NCBI GenBank assembly: GCA_023227825.1
Contig: JALOCJ010000007.1
Location: forward strand, 1-64,000
Direction of reading: 5' to 3'
DNA length: 64,000 nt
From: Candidatus Cloacimonas sp.
GTDB lineage: Bacteria > Cloacimonadota > Cloacimonadia > Cloacimonadales > Cloacimonadaceae
Part shown: positions 1 to 8,421 of the stretch, in pieces
Position numbering within the stretch: position 1 is the stretch's first letter
Layout: each line of letters opens with the position of its first letter
Made by a program: the position numbers and the translations under genes
Notes under the pieces: generated by a model
Told to the model about the DNA's origin: nothing
The model's input: the letters and a program-made list of their open reading frames with translations, nothing else
Databases searched by the model: none

Positions 1-237
1 CTTACAATTTTGCCACTGCCCACTCTGTAACCCCAACCCTCAATCTCAAAACACTAACAACCGAGCTACAACTGGTCTCTAAACCTCAAAATTGTGAGTT
101 AAAACAAGAAACCCGCACACTGGCAACCCAGCTTCACCCACCCCTCAAATTCCACAATCGTGAAAGATAGTATTTTTTTTCACATCAGCAAGGTTGGTTG
201 AAATTATTCAGAAATAGTGACTTCGGGGCGAATTTTT

Positions 238-348
238 GTTTTAACTCTAAACCGAGCTTCAGCTTTGACAGTATCGGACAATGAAATGTATTTCCTGTTG
301 CCTCAAATTATATTTGCAACTACAGAAGAATCGGTTTAGAGTCAAAAC
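238..348. repeat. inverted repeat, 18-bp arms
   Basis: The left arm at 238-255 (gttttaactctaaaccga) is matched by the reverse complement of 331-348 with a single mismatch, and the arms are 75 bp apart. It could be a small mobile-element remnant or a structured RNA. No coding sequence lies between the arms. Confidence 0.6.
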
Positions 349-391
349 TTCACCTAGAAAAATCCGTGAAAGCTATGTGATAATTTATTAG

Positions 392-424
392 CAAAAAAAG
401 CGGGGGCAACGAAACCTCCGCTTA
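392..424 (-). terminator. rho-independent terminator of the beta-barrel gene
   Basis: Read on the minus strand, a GC-rich stem (aagcgg-a-gg against cc-c-ccgctt, with one internal mismatch) around a loop of about nine bases is followed directly by a run of seven T. It sits about 30 bp past the stop codon of the minus-strand outer-membrane protein gene, as expected for an intrinsic terminator. Confidence 0.7.
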
Positions 425-454
425 TAATGCTCAACTGGTTATGTTTACATAATA

Positions 455-1138
455 TTAAAAGTTACTATCAAAGCGAAAACCTACCAAGAGTTTAAGGTTG
501 TGATAAAAAATATCGTCTATATCCTTATCATCAAACACAGGAGTAAAACTTCTTTCATATCTGATTTCGCAAAAATACCGCTCATACTCCATACCCAGGT
601 TTAATTGATAGCCAAGAACGAAGGAGGAAAGTTCTGCAAAATTTTCTTCATTATAATCAAAATCTTTTTCTACTCCACCAATTTCTACCGAAAAACCGGA
701 GCTGACAGGAATACTTGCTGAAAGGCCTGCTCCCAAATATGGTTTGATTGCTAATTCAGGAAGATTCAGAGTATAGATAGCCGAGACAGGAAGCTGCAGC
801 ATATTTATACTATGTGTCAAAGTTGCTTCATCTTCTTCATCTTCTTCATCGAAAAAATTCGCTTCCCATTTTGATCCATTCATACTAAAGGTAATTTCGC
901 CTTGCAAAGCAAGATTTTGTGCTATAGCTGCATTTCCGATAATTCCAATGTGACCGAGGGTTCTTCCTTCAATATCATATCCTCCGTCATCCAGAACCTC
1001 AATGTCATCTCCAAGGAAATTAGCAAAATTTAACCCTCCAATTACACCTAAGTTTACTTGGGTTAAGGTTTGGGATTGCAGTCCTGCCACTAATAGCAGT
1101 AATAGCAATACTAACAGGTAGACCTTTGTTTTCATCAT
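455..1138 (-). CDS. outer-membrane beta-barrel protein (porin-like)
   Basis: This is a 227-residue protein with a hydrophobic signal peptide (about residues 1-23, ending near LQSQ). It then has alternating beta-strand-like segments and a C-terminal phenylalanine, which is typical of small eight-stranded outer-membrane barrels of the OMP_b-brl/PorT type. One predicted loop is strongly acidic (FFDEEDEEDE, around residue 95-104). A good ribosome site (aaggaga) lies 7-8 bases before the first of two adjacent ATG codons. The gene is monocistronic, with its own terminator downstream. Family membership rests on signal peptide, strand pattern and length, so a specific function (adhesion, transport or structural role) cannot be given. 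Confidence 0.7.
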   Translation of the reverse strand: MMKTKVYLLVLLLLLLVAGLQSQTLTQVNLGVIGGLNFANFLGDDIEVLDDGGYDIEGRTLGHIGIIGNAAIAQNLALQGEITFSMNGSKWEANFFDEEDEEDEATLTHSINMLQLPVSAIYTLNLPELAIKPYLGAGLSASIPVSSGFSVEIGGVEKDFDYNEENFAELSSFVLGYQLNLGMEYERYFCEIRYERSFTPVFDDKDIDDIFYHNLKLLVGFRFDSNF

Positions 1139-1394
1139 CTTTCTCCTTTTTTTTCAGTTCACTTTGTTTCGTCACAAATGCTGATGTCCATTCCAAATCG
1201 TTGTTTTTCACAAACTATGTAAGGTTAATCTATCAATTGCCTTATTTCCAGTTAGTCAATCCAAGTCAAGTATTTTTTTATAAACGGTTCACCTTGTTTC
1301 AATCTGGCGCGTGTAGAATTAGAAAGTAAGATACAGGGCTGAGAGAGAGGATGAAGCTTCGGGATATAATTATGAATTTCTGCTGAAGCTACTC

Positions 1395-1483
1395 TTTCTT
1401 AATTGCATTGCTTACTCATTGCTCACCCATTACGGATGGCATTGACAATGAGTCCGTAATGGGTAAGCAATGCTAATAGGAAG
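1395..1483. repeat. palindromic intergenic element, family A, copy 1
   Basis: Arms at 1418-1436 (attgctcacccattacgga) and 1453-1471 are inverted repeats with one mismatch. The flanking tcttaattgcattgc on the left is shared with the other copies at about 15681-15767 and 41548-41626. The element is non-coding and could form a strong hairpin, consistent with a REP or MITE-like family. Confidence 0.7.
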
Positions 1484-1547
1484 ATAAAAAATGGAGAATG
1501 ACAGAAAAAATAGATTGCAGATAAAATAGTTGATTGGATTTATTAAA

Positions 1548-1623
1548 GTCGTCATAAGACAAAAGCGCTAAAAAAAGCTAGCGTATAGAATGAATTTATG
1601 ACAGCGCTAATGAGTTCTGACTT
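1548..1623. repeat. palindromic element, family B, diverged copy
   Basis: The stretch runs from gtcgtcataaga through aaagcgct to cagcgctaatgagttctgac and matches, with several differences, the elements near 41868, 44168 and 44322. The ends are mutually inverted (gtcat..agcgct / agcgct..tgac). It is the least similar copy, so the family assignment is moderate. Confidence 0.5.
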
Positions 1624-1960
1624 GATGATTCGGATGCTGAAAAATCTGCGTAATCTGCTAAATCTGCGTGCTTTAGCCCTTTATCAGTGTTATCATCAAT
1701 AAAAATATTTTCTTCCATCGCTAATTCTCTAATAACCAAAATAATAGAATTTTACAATAGAATATGCATAAAATCCGGAATAGAATTCTAACCTTTTCCT
1801 AAATAAGGGGATTATAAATTTCAATTTCTCTCTAATCTATTTTATTCTTAGCATTTAGTTGCTTGACAAATCAGAGTGAGGATTTTTTTTGGTGAAGTTG
1901 GTTTTTTAATAACAATGAAAAAAGTATAAGAGTAAGCAACAAAAGGATGTTAAAAGATGC

Positions 1961-2094
1961 TGTGGATAAGTTGTGGATAAATTGAGTTCAGGTAGTTGAC
2001 CGGATGTCTATTATTTAGTTGTAACTTTTTAAAATTGAATGAGATAGTAATTTCACTTCCGTATCTGATATAGCGGAATACGGTTTGTGGATAA
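1961..2094. promoter_or_regulatory. DnaA boxes upstream of dnaA
   Basis: Three perfect matches to the DnaA-box consensus (tgtggataa) lie at 1961-1969, 1972-1980 and 2086-2094, the last one 24 bp before the dnaA start codon. Boxes here are classically used both for dnaA autoregulation and as one half of a bipartite replication origin. The spacing of the first pair (11 bp start to start) would allow cooperative binding. Confidence 0.8.
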
Positions 2095-2118
2095 ATAACT
2101 TTTACAGGAAAGTGACTT

Positions 2119-3450
2119 ATGGATCAAGATATTTGGCAGAACATTCTGGATAAACTGGAGGAGAATATTAATCCTCAAAGTTTCAAAACCTGGTTTTCCG
2201 ATACAAGATTGGTAGATATGAATGACCGGGAATTGATGATTAGAGTGGCAACCCAATTTTCGGCTAACTATTTGAATCTGAATTACAAAGAGATCTTAAG
2301 TGAAATTTCTTACGGTCTTTATGGTCGGAAGTATGATGTTCAGTTTATAACTCAGCCGCACCGTAATCACAATGAAGAAAAAGATGTTCAGGATTACAGC
2401 AATAAAAGGGTTAATACCAATGTAAGATTAAATGAGCGTTATACTTTTGATGAATTTGTAGTAGGTAAAAACAACAATTTTGCTTATAGTGCGGCAAAAG
2501 CAGTGGCAGAATCACCCGGCTATACATATAATCCTCTTTTTATTTATGGTGAAAGCGGAATGGGAAAAACCCATCTGATGCAGGCAATTGGCAATTATAT
2601 ATTGAACGAAGGAAGAAACTGTTCCATTTACTATATAACTTCCGAGGCCTTCACTAATGCAATGATTGATGGCATTCGCAGTAATAAAATGCCGGAATTC
2701 AGAGAAAAATTCAGAAAAGTTGACCTGCTGTTAATGGATGACATTCATTTTCTTTCCCGCAAAGAAGGAACTCAGGAAGAATTTTTTCATACCTTTAATG
2801 CCTTGTTTGAAAACAAAAAACAAATTGTGCTTACTTCCGACCGACCCCCCAAAGATATTCCCGATTTGGAAAAACGCTTAGTTACACGCTTTGAAAGCGG
2901 TCTGTTGTGTGATCTGAAAAGTCCTGATTTTGAAACCAGAGTTGCCATTTTACGAAAAAAAGCCGAACCGGAAAATGTGGTTTTAAGCGATGAGATATTT
3001 AATTTTATTGCCGATAACATAACCAGTAGTGTGCGTGCCTTGGAAGGTTCCTTAATTCGTATTTTGGCATTTTCTTCCTATAGTAAACTTAATCCCGAAG
3101 ATATAGATATTAATCTGGCTGCAGAAATTTTATCCGATATGATTTCGGAAAAAGTCCATGCTATAACTTTAGATGCTATAACCGAGAGGGTTTGTGAATG
3201 TTATGGAATTACACCTTTTCAGTTACTAGAAAAAACTCGTAAACCACAAGTTGCTTTTCCCCGCCAGGTAGCAATGTATCTGGCAAATTATTTAATTCCC
3301 CAGCTCTCCTTAAAAGATATTGCCGAATATTATAACAGGAAAGATCATACTACGGTTATCCATGCTAAAAAGATGGTGGAAAATCAGTTTCGGGAAAAAG
3401 AAGATTTCCGTATTCAATTAGAAGAAATAATTAAAAACCTGAAAAAATAA
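2119..3450 (+). CDS. dnaA: chromosomal replication initiator DnaA
   Basis: DnaA is the AAA+ ATPase that binds DnaA boxes, melts the origin and loads the replicative helicase. At 443 residues it is of normal length. Domain I covers residues 1-75, a short linker follows to about 105, and the AAA+ domain starts near 108 with Walker A GESGMGKT (144-151) and Walker B LLLMDD (203-208). The C-terminal DNA-binding domain carries the DnaA signature (RKDHTTVIHAKK, about 407-418). The start is supported by aggaaag just upstream. DnaA boxes flank the gene on both sides, consistent with autoregulation and a nearby origin. A hairpin terminator follows the stop. The identification is secure. Confidence 0.98.
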   Translation: MDQDIWQNILDKLEENINPQSFKTWFSDTRLVDMNDRELMIRVATQFSANYLNLNYKEILSEISYGLYGRKYDVQFITQPHRNHNEEKDVQDYSNKRVNTNVRLNERYTFDEFVVGKNNNFAYSAAKAVAESPGYTYNPLFIYGESGMGKTHLMQAIGNYILNEGRNCSIYYITSEAFTNAMIDGIRSNKMPEFREKFRKVDLLLMDDIHFLSRKEGTQEEFFHTFNALFENKKQIVLTSDRPPKDIPDLEKRLVTRFESGLLCDLKSPDFETRVAILRKKAEPENVVLSDEIFNFIADNITSSVRALEGSLIRILAFSSYSKLNPEDIDINLAAEILSDMISEKVHAITLDAITERVCECYGITPFQLLEKTRKPQVAFPRQVAMYLANYLIPQLSLKDIAEYYNRKDHTTVIHAKKMVENQFREKEDFRIQLEEIIKNLKK

Positions 3451-3472
3451 AACGACAAGGATGTCGTTTTTC
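3447..3472 (+). terminator. hairpin terminator after dnaA
   Basis: A nine-base-pair stem (aaaacgaca at 3449-3457, tgtcgtttt at 3462-3470) with an AGGA loop overlaps the end of dnaA and ends in a T-run. A closely similar sequence, including the following ccgga, recurs after the radical SAM gene at 14705-14732, so this may be a dispersed element serving as a terminator. Confidence 0.6.
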
Positions 3473-3481
3473 CGGAAAAAG

Positions 3482-3720
3482 TTATCCACAAGTGTGGATG
3501 AAAATAAGTGGATGGAGGTGAATAAGTTGAATATAAATGATTTGGGTAAATTTTTCTGTGGATAAGCAAGGGTTATAGACCGGAGTTATCCACAAGTTAT
3601 CCACAGAAAAATACTTTCGGGAAAAGCATACAAGGCAAAGAGAAAAGAAAAAGCTTGACCAAATATCCCCCTATCCACAACGCCTACTTATAATACTATA
3701 TAAAAGATTTAATTAAAATA
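3482..3720. promoter_or_regulatory. probable replication origin (oriC): DnaA-box cluster plus AT-rich segment
   Basis: Perfect DnaA boxes lie at 3482-3490, 3557-3565, 3586-3594 and 3597-3605, in both orientations. One-mismatch boxes lie at 3493-3501 (tgtggatga) and 3671-3679 (ctatccaca). An AT-rich run follows (about 3688-3731), a plausible unwinding element. With the three boxes upstream of dnaA this is a typical origin arrangement around dnaA. It is inferred from sequence only; a GC-skew switch over the whole chromosome would confirm it. Confidence 0.8.
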
Positions 3721-3731
3721 GGATTATTATT

Positions 3732-4946
3732 ATGGAATCGTTCCAAGCCATATTAAAGCTGCTTACCTGTCTTATACTTATTTTAATGACGCTTAGCGGT
3801 TGCACGGATAAGAATAATTTGACAGGTGATAATTTTAGTGACATAAGAGCTATAACAGTTAACGATGGAACAGGAATAATATCTGGTTTCAGTTTTCCTG
3901 CTGAAACGCAAGTAACAATAACGGGAAGTGAAACAAAACTCCTTTCTGGTAATTATCAAAATGCTGTTGCAATTAGTTTTTTAAGATTTACAGGGCTTTC
4001 TTCAACAATAACAAATCCTGACAGCTGTTTTCTAAAGATAAACATCAGCAGGCGTTCTCCTCTTCCCCGTAATCCTCTTATTTTGAAACTTTATAAATTA
4101 AACAAGGTCTGGTCTGATTCTTTAGACCTCAGTAATATTTCAGAAAGTGATTTAAGTTCTTTGGCAGAATGTACAGTTCCTGATTCTATTGGTAATTCCG
4201 GCCAAGAAATTACCTTCAATATTCCTTCTAATGAAGTTCTTGAATGGAATAATCCTGATTCTACCGGTTGGAACTTTGCTCTTAAAACAGAAAATACAGG
4301 TTGGGTAGAAATAAGCTCTCGGGAAAGCAGTAACAGTCCGAAATTAAATATCAAATATAAAACTGAAACTGAAGGAGAATGGATAACCTATAATCAATCC
4401 CCGGCGAAAGATACTTATACCTTAGAAGCACAGGAGACAGATCCCTCAGAACTATGGAAAATCAGCAATCTTAATTCCACTTGTCTCTATATAAAATACC
4501 AACCAACTTATACTCTTTTTAAAGATAACGATGAAAATCAATTATCAGATATACAAATAAAACGGCTGACCGTTAACAAAGCGGAAATAGTGTTACATAT
4601 TAAAAACAATGATTATTACAATGCTACTACCAGCTATTCTCTTTATCCTTTCAATGTTATAAAAGATTCTATTACCGATCCTGTGCTTTTGTTAAAGAGT
4701 GATTATGAAACACTTGTTTATACAGTAACCAGCAAGGGAACTATAACCGGCGATTCTTTAACAGTTGATATTACTCCTATAGTTCAAGCGTATACATCAG
4801 GCGATAAAATCCCTAAAGGAATAATGATTCAGTCCACTCAGGAACGCAAGAATTTTGGAACGCTGGAATTTTGGGATTGCAATGCAAGCACTCCTGTTGA
4901 GAAAAAACCTTATATCAAAATAACTTATACTCCTCCTTATTTATAA
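3732..4946 (+). CDS. lipoprotein with DNRLRE/CBM96-like domains
   Basis: This 404-residue protein has a lipoprotein signal peptide with lipobox LSGC (C24). Two stretches (about 75-215 and 270-400) follow the pattern of DNRLRE-type beta-sandwich domains: a polar strand, a segment containing a predicted metal or sugar face, then 'DITPIVQAYTSG..P.GIMIQS' and a closing 'PYIKITYTPP'. Such domains occur on surface and secreted proteins of FCB bacteria, sometimes as carbohydrate-binding modules. It stands first in a plus-strand run, one base before the PpiC-like lipoprotein, suggesting co-transcription and perhaps a role at the outer membrane. A -10-like tataat lies at 3689-3694. The ligand is unknown. 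Confidence 0.65.
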   Translation: MESFQAILKLLTCLILILMTLSGCTDKNNLTGDNFSDIRAITVNDGTGIISGFSFPAETQVTITGSETKLLSGNYQNAVAISFLRFTGLSSTITNPDSCFLKINISRRSPLPRNPLILKLYKLNKVWSDSLDLSNISESDLSSLAECTVPDSIGNSGQEITFNIPSNEVLEWNNPDSTGWNFALKTENTGWVEISSRESSNSPKLNIKYKTETEGEWITYNQSPAKDTYTLEAQETDPSELWKISNLNSTCLYIKYQPTYTLFKDNDENQLSDIQIKRLTVNKAEIVLHIKNNDYYNATTSYSLYPFNVIKDSITDPVLLLKSDYETLVYTVTSKGTITGDSLTVDITPIVQAYTSGDKIPKGIMIQSTQERKNFGTLEFWDCNASTPVEKKPYIKITYTPPYL

Positions 4947-4947
4947 G

Positions 4948-5748
4948 ATGAAAAAATTTGCTTTAATTCTGATTGCCCTTATATTATTATTTGCCTGCAC
5001 AAAAAAAGAAGAAAAAGGGGTTGCCTTAGCTCAGGTAGATAAAGAAATTCTCTATCTGGATGACTTTAAGTCCACTTTTTCGGTTGAGGACTGGGAAAAA
5101 CTTTCTCCTGAGACAAGGAAAAAATACATTGAGGATTGGGTAAACCTTACTCTTTTAGCTCATTATGCAGATAAACAGGGATTAGATAAAGATAAAGCAG
5201 TGAAACAAAAAATTAACTATGCTACCAAAAAAGTGAAAGCTAATGCTTTAATTGCCAAAAATCTTTCTGAAATTGAGGTTTCGGAAGATCAGCTCTTTAA
5301 CTATTTTCGTCTGCATCAGGCAGAGTTTCAAAAAAATGCAGTGGAGTATAATATTCAGCGTATAGCTTTAATGGATAAGATTTCTGCAGAGAATGTTCTA
5401 CAACAATTAAATCAGGGGATGAGTTTCGCTGAAGCTGTGCAGCGCTATTCTACAGAAGAACTTAAGAACAGAGGTGGTTTTATGGGTATGGTTTCTGCTA
5501 GCGGTCCTGATTCTCTTTTTTGGTTAAAAGCGCGAGAATTGAAAGAAAACGAGTTTGGCTTGGTTTATAAAGAACCGATGTGGTATGTTTTTCGTGTTCT
5601 GGAAAGTAAAATTACACCTCAGGAAGCCAATTTTGAGGATTACCGGGAAGAAATAAAACGCAAGGTTTTACTGGAAAAACAAGACCAGGTGTATCAGGAA
5701 TTAATTAAGGCAATAAAATCCCAAACCAGTGAGATTTATTATTACTAA
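4948..5748 (+). CDS. parvulin-type peptidyl-prolyl isomerase lipoprotein (PpiC-like)
   Basis: This 266-residue protein has the lipobox LFAC (C17), so it is probably anchored to a membrane in the periplasm. A helical SurA/PrsA-like chaperone region covers about residues 28-128. A parvulin domain covers about 132-222, with SFAEAVQRYSTEE and a shortened, less canonical second half (GGFMGMV in place of GGDLG). The catalytic quality is therefore uncertain. It lies directly upstream of a two-parvulin SurA-like protein with a short gap of 15 bp, implying a shared job in folding or delivering outer-membrane proteins. Confidence 0.8.
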   Translation: MKKFALILIALILLFACTKKEEKGVALAQVDKEILYLDDFKSTFSVEDWEKLSPETRKKYIEDWVNLTLLAHYADKQGLDKDKAVKQKINYATKKVKANALIAKNLSEIEVSEDQLFNYFRLHQAEFQKNAVEYNIQRIALMDKISAENVLQQLNQGMSFAEAVQRYSTEELKNRGGFMGMVSASGPDSLFWLKARELKENEFGLVYKEPMWYVFRVLESKITPQEANFEDYREEIKRKVLLEKQDQVYQELIKAIKSQTSEIYYY

Positions 5749-5763
5749 AAGGAATTTTTAATA

Positions 5764-7020
5764 ATGCAAAAAAAAGCAATAACCCTTATCCTGTTAGTTC
5801 TAACTCTATCTTTAAGTGCAGAACTAATAGATAAAATAGTAGCCAAGGTAGGAACCGATATTATTCTGCTTTCCGATTTGCAGAAAGAAATGGCTCAAAT
5901 GCAAAGTGCCGGTTTATTAGAAGAAAATACAAACCCCAAAGATGTTCTGAATGAAATGATAAACCAGAAATTAATCATCCAGAAAGCTAAAGACCTGAAT
6001 CTTACAGTTAATGATGAAGAAATAAAAGCAATGGCAGAGAATTATCTGAAGAAAGTAAAAGCACAATATCCCAATCCCTCAGCTTTTGCTGCTGACCTTA
6101 AAAAAAGTAACCTTACAGAATCTGATCTTCTGAATTTGTATAAGGACTTGTTAAGCGAAAGAAATCTCTCCGAACAGATTTTGAATAAAGAAATAATTAA
6201 AAAGGTATCCGTTACTGAAACAGAAGTAGTAAATTTCTATAATGCTACTAAGGATTCCTTAGCTGTAAAACCTGTTTCCTGGGATTTAGGAATTATTTTC
6301 AGAGAAATAAAACCCAGCCAGAAAAGCAAAGAAGTAAAGCTAGCGGAAATAAAAGAAATCCAAAAACGCCTGAAAAAAGGAGAGGACTTTGCTACCCTTG
6401 CCAGCACAGAAAGTGACTGTCCTAGTAAAGAAGTTGGAGGTGACCTCGGGTTTTTTGAAAAAGGACAAATGGTTAAGCCCTTTGAAGATGCTGCCTTTGC
6501 TTTACAAATTGGAGAAATAAGCGACATCGTAGAAAGCGATTATGGCTATCACATAATCAAAGTAGAAGAAAAAAGAGATAAGGAAATTCGTGCCCGGCAT
6601 ATTTTAAAAGCCCTTTCTCCTACAGCAGAAGATTCTTTACGCGAAAGACAACTAATGGAAGAAATCCGTAATCGCTATGCAAACGGTGAAAGCTTTGCTG
6701 CTTTGGCAAGAGAATATTCTATGGATAAAGAAAGCAGAGAAGATGACGGTTCTTTGGGAGAATTTACAGAAAAAGACCTGCCTCCTCTTTTTGCTACTCA
6801 GATTCTACAAACACCTGTCGGCGAAATGACTCCTGTTCTGGAAAATCAGGGTATGCTATATATCTTCTGCCGTTTAAAAGAATACCCTCCCCGCATTTAT
6901 AAATATGAAGAAGTTAAGGACCAGGCACGGGAAATGTTACTTAGACAAAAACAAGCTGATGCCTTTAATGCTTGGATAGAAAATTTACGGCGTGAGGCAT
7001 TTGTCCAAATAACCTTATGA
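5764..7020 (+). CDS. SurA-like periplasmic chaperone / peptidyl-prolyl isomerase with two parvulin domains
   Basis: This 418-residue protein has a signal peptide (1-19). A SurA N-terminal domain (KIVAKVGTDIILLSDLQ and on, about 24-165) is followed by two parvulin domains, about 170-273 (with GGDLGFFEKGQMVKPFE) and 274-375 (RARHIL..., DDGSLGEF). This order matches SurA, which escorts unfolded beta-barrel proteins across the periplasm to the BAM complex. A bamD-like gene lies at the right end of the window. The stop codon overlaps the start of pgpA (ATGA), so the two are translationally coupled. I leave the symbol blank because several SurA-like paralogues are usual in this group. Confidence 0.88.
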   Translation: MQKKAITLILLVLTLSLSAELIDKIVAKVGTDIILLSDLQKEMAQMQSAGLLEENTNPKDVLNEMINQKLIIQKAKDLNLTVNDEEIKAMAENYLKKVKAQYPNPSAFAADLKKSNLTESDLLNLYKDLLSERNLSEQILNKEIIKKVSVTETEVVNFYNATKDSLAVKPVSWDLGIIFREIKPSQKSKEVKLAEIKEIQKRLKKGEDFATLASTESDCPSKEVGGDLGFFEKGQMVKPFEDAAFALQIGEISDIVESDYGYHIIKVEEKRDKEIRARHILKALSPTAEDSLRERQLMEEIRNRYANGESFAALAREYSMDKESREDDGSLGEFTEKDLPPLFATQILQTPVGEMTPVLENQGMLYIFCRLKEYPPRIYKYEEVKDQAREMLLRQKQADAFNAWIENLRREAFVQITL

Positions 7021-7514
7021 CTGCTAAAAAAACCAAAAAGCTGAATGTTTATACTTTTTTAGCCACACTTTGCGGAATTGGCTTTATTCCATTTATGCCA
7101 GGAACTTTCGGTTCCCTGGCGGGCTATGGAATTTACCTGCTTTTACCCGATTCTCCTTTTCAAGGTAAGACATTATTTTACACTATACCTATTTGGCTGG
7201 TGTTTTGTTTGCTTTCAGTTTTCTTAAGTTCTAAGGCAGAAAAGACCTTAGGTAAAGATAACGGCAGCATTGTGATAGATGAGGTCTGTGGCTATTATGT
7301 AAGTGTTTTATTTTTACCGCACAATTGGTTAATAGGAATTTATGCTTTTGCGCTTTTCCGGGTTTTTGACATAGCCAAGCCCTTTCCGGTTAAGAAAGTT
7401 CAAGAACTTCCCAGGGGTTGGGGAATTGTTGCTGATGATATCATTGCCGGAATTTATGCTAATATACTAATTCAAATACTAAATAAAATATATCCAAAAT
7501 TCTTTGGATTATAG
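7017..7514 (+). CDS. pgpA: phosphatidylglycerophosphatase A
   Basis: This 165-residue membrane enzyme should dephosphorylate phosphatidylglycerophosphate to phosphatidylglycerol. It shows the PgpA signatures: the early loop FIPFMPGTFGSLAG (about 23-36), the acidic motif VIDEVCGYYV (86-95) and the late DIAKPFPVKK ... VADDIIAGIYAN. About four hydrophobic segments are visible. It starts inside the stop codon of the SurA-like gene and is followed after 8 bp by yajC, so it belongs to the same operon. Confidence 0.92.
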   Translation: MTAKKTKKLNVYTFLATLCGIGFIPFMPGTFGSLAGYGIYLLLPDSPFQGKTLFYTIPIWLVFCLLSVFLSSKAEKTLGKDNGSIVIDEVCGYYVSVLFLPHNWLIGIYAFALFRVFDIAKPFPVKKVQELPRGWGIVADDIIAGIYANILIQILNKIYPKFFGL

Positions 7515-7522
7515 GAGAAAAA

Positions 7523-7864
7523 ATGAACTACATATTACTGCAAGCAGCACAAAAAGGCACTACCCAACAAGGTGGAGCAGGAACTACTTTGATCTTTATG
7601 ATCATAATGTTTGTTATTCTGTATCTTCTGCTTATTCGTCCCCAGCAAAAGAAAGCCAAAGAAACCCAAAAAATGCAAGAAGCACTTAAAGTTAACGATA
7701 GGGTATTAACCAGTTCCGGAATCTATGGTCGTGTCGTTTCTATAAAACCCGATAAAGGAATAGTAGTTTTGGAAATTGATGATACCAACAAAGTGCGGAT
7801 AGACATTCAAAAAAACGCTATCGTGGGAGTTGTTACAACCCCTGAACCAAGCTCCGAAAAATGA
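7523..7864 (+). CDS. yajC: preprotein translocase subunit YajC
   Basis: At 113 residues it has one transmembrane helix (about 21-39) followed at once by the family's RPQQKKAKE motif and a small cytoplasmic beta domain (VNDRVLTSSGIYGRVV). YajC associates with SecDF to assist Sec-dependent export; secD and secF are not in this window. A good ribosome site (ggagaaaa) precedes the ATG, and its last codons overlap the deformylase start (ATGA). Confidence 0.93.
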   Translation: MNYILLQAAQKGTTQQGGAGTTLIFMIIMFVILYLLLIRPQQKKAKETQKMQEALKVNDRVLTSSGIYGRVVSIKPDKGIVVLEIDDTNKVRIDIQKNAIVGVVTTPEPSSEK

Positions 7865-8421
7865 TCTATGAACCCAAAAATCTACCTGTGCGTCTCTACG
7901 GAGATGAATTCTTAAGAAAGAAACTTCCGGAACTTGAACTCAATACTCCCGGTTTGCAAGAGTTTATTCAGGATTTCATTTATACAATGTATGCCAGAGA
8001 TGGAGTAGGCCTAGCTGCTAACCAGGTTGGCTCTCTTTACCGAATGATTGTTATAGACCCAGACAGGGAAAATAAATGGGACAAAAAAAACCCGATAGTG
8101 ATGATTAACCCTGTAATTGAAAGCAGAGAAAGCGAAGTTGTTTATGAAGAGGGCTGTATCAGCTTACCGGAGATATTTGCAGATATTTCTCGCAGTAAAA
8201 GAATTACCTATTCTTACACTGATCTTCAAGGAAATCGGCAAACAGAAAGTGCTGAAGGATTAAAAGCAGTTATTATTCAGCATGAATGCGACCATCTAGA
8301 TGGTATTCTCTTTATTGATCATCTGGGAACTATTTCCCGCTTGAAAATAATGCATAAACTAAAAAAACTACAGGCGAGAGCAGTTGACGGACAGAATATA
8401 CTGGAAGGATTTAATTTATAA
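7861..8421 (+). CDS. def: peptide deformylase
   Basis: It removes the formyl group from the N-terminal methionine of new proteins. All three catalytic and metal motifs are present in 186 residues: GVGLAANQVG (Q55), EEGCISLP (C99) and QHECDHLDG (H141, E142, H145), giving the usual Cys-His-His metal site. It overlaps yajC by 4 bp and shares a TAATG with fmt, the enzyme that adds the formyl group to initiator tRNA, so the two ends of the formylation cycle are co-expressed. Confidence 0.97.
   Translation: MIYEPKNLPVRLYGDEFLRKKLPELELNTPGLQEFIQDFIYTMYARDGVGLAANQVGSLYRMIVIDPDRENKWDKKNPIVMINPVIESRESEVVYEEGCISLPEIFADISRSKRITYSYTDLQGNRQTESAEGLKAVIIQHECDHLDGILFIDHLGTISRLKIMHKLKKLQARAVDGQNILEGFNL

Larger units (their letters stand above)
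1..454. other. non-coding left end of window
   Basis: I see no convincing gene in this stretch. It holds an inverted repeat (238-255 against 331-348) and, at 392-424, a terminator-like hairpin for the minus-strand gene to its right. The rest is unremarkable AT-rich sequence with homopolymer runs. Confidence 0.6.
1139..1960. other. long intergenic region with palindromic repeats
   Basis: No gene is supported here. The open frames present are short and lack ribosome sites or protein-like composition. The region contains one copy of a palindromic element family (1395-1483), a diverged copy of a second palindromic family (about 1548-1623), and AT-rich sequence leading into the DnaA boxes upstream of dnaA. 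Confidence 0.6.

Noticed and set aside
3655..3694. Promoter TTGACC...TATAAT before the lipoprotein gene at 3732
   Set aside because: The -10 element is perfect but the spacing to the only -35-like sequence is 28 bp, far from the usual 16-18, so I do not list it as a promoter.
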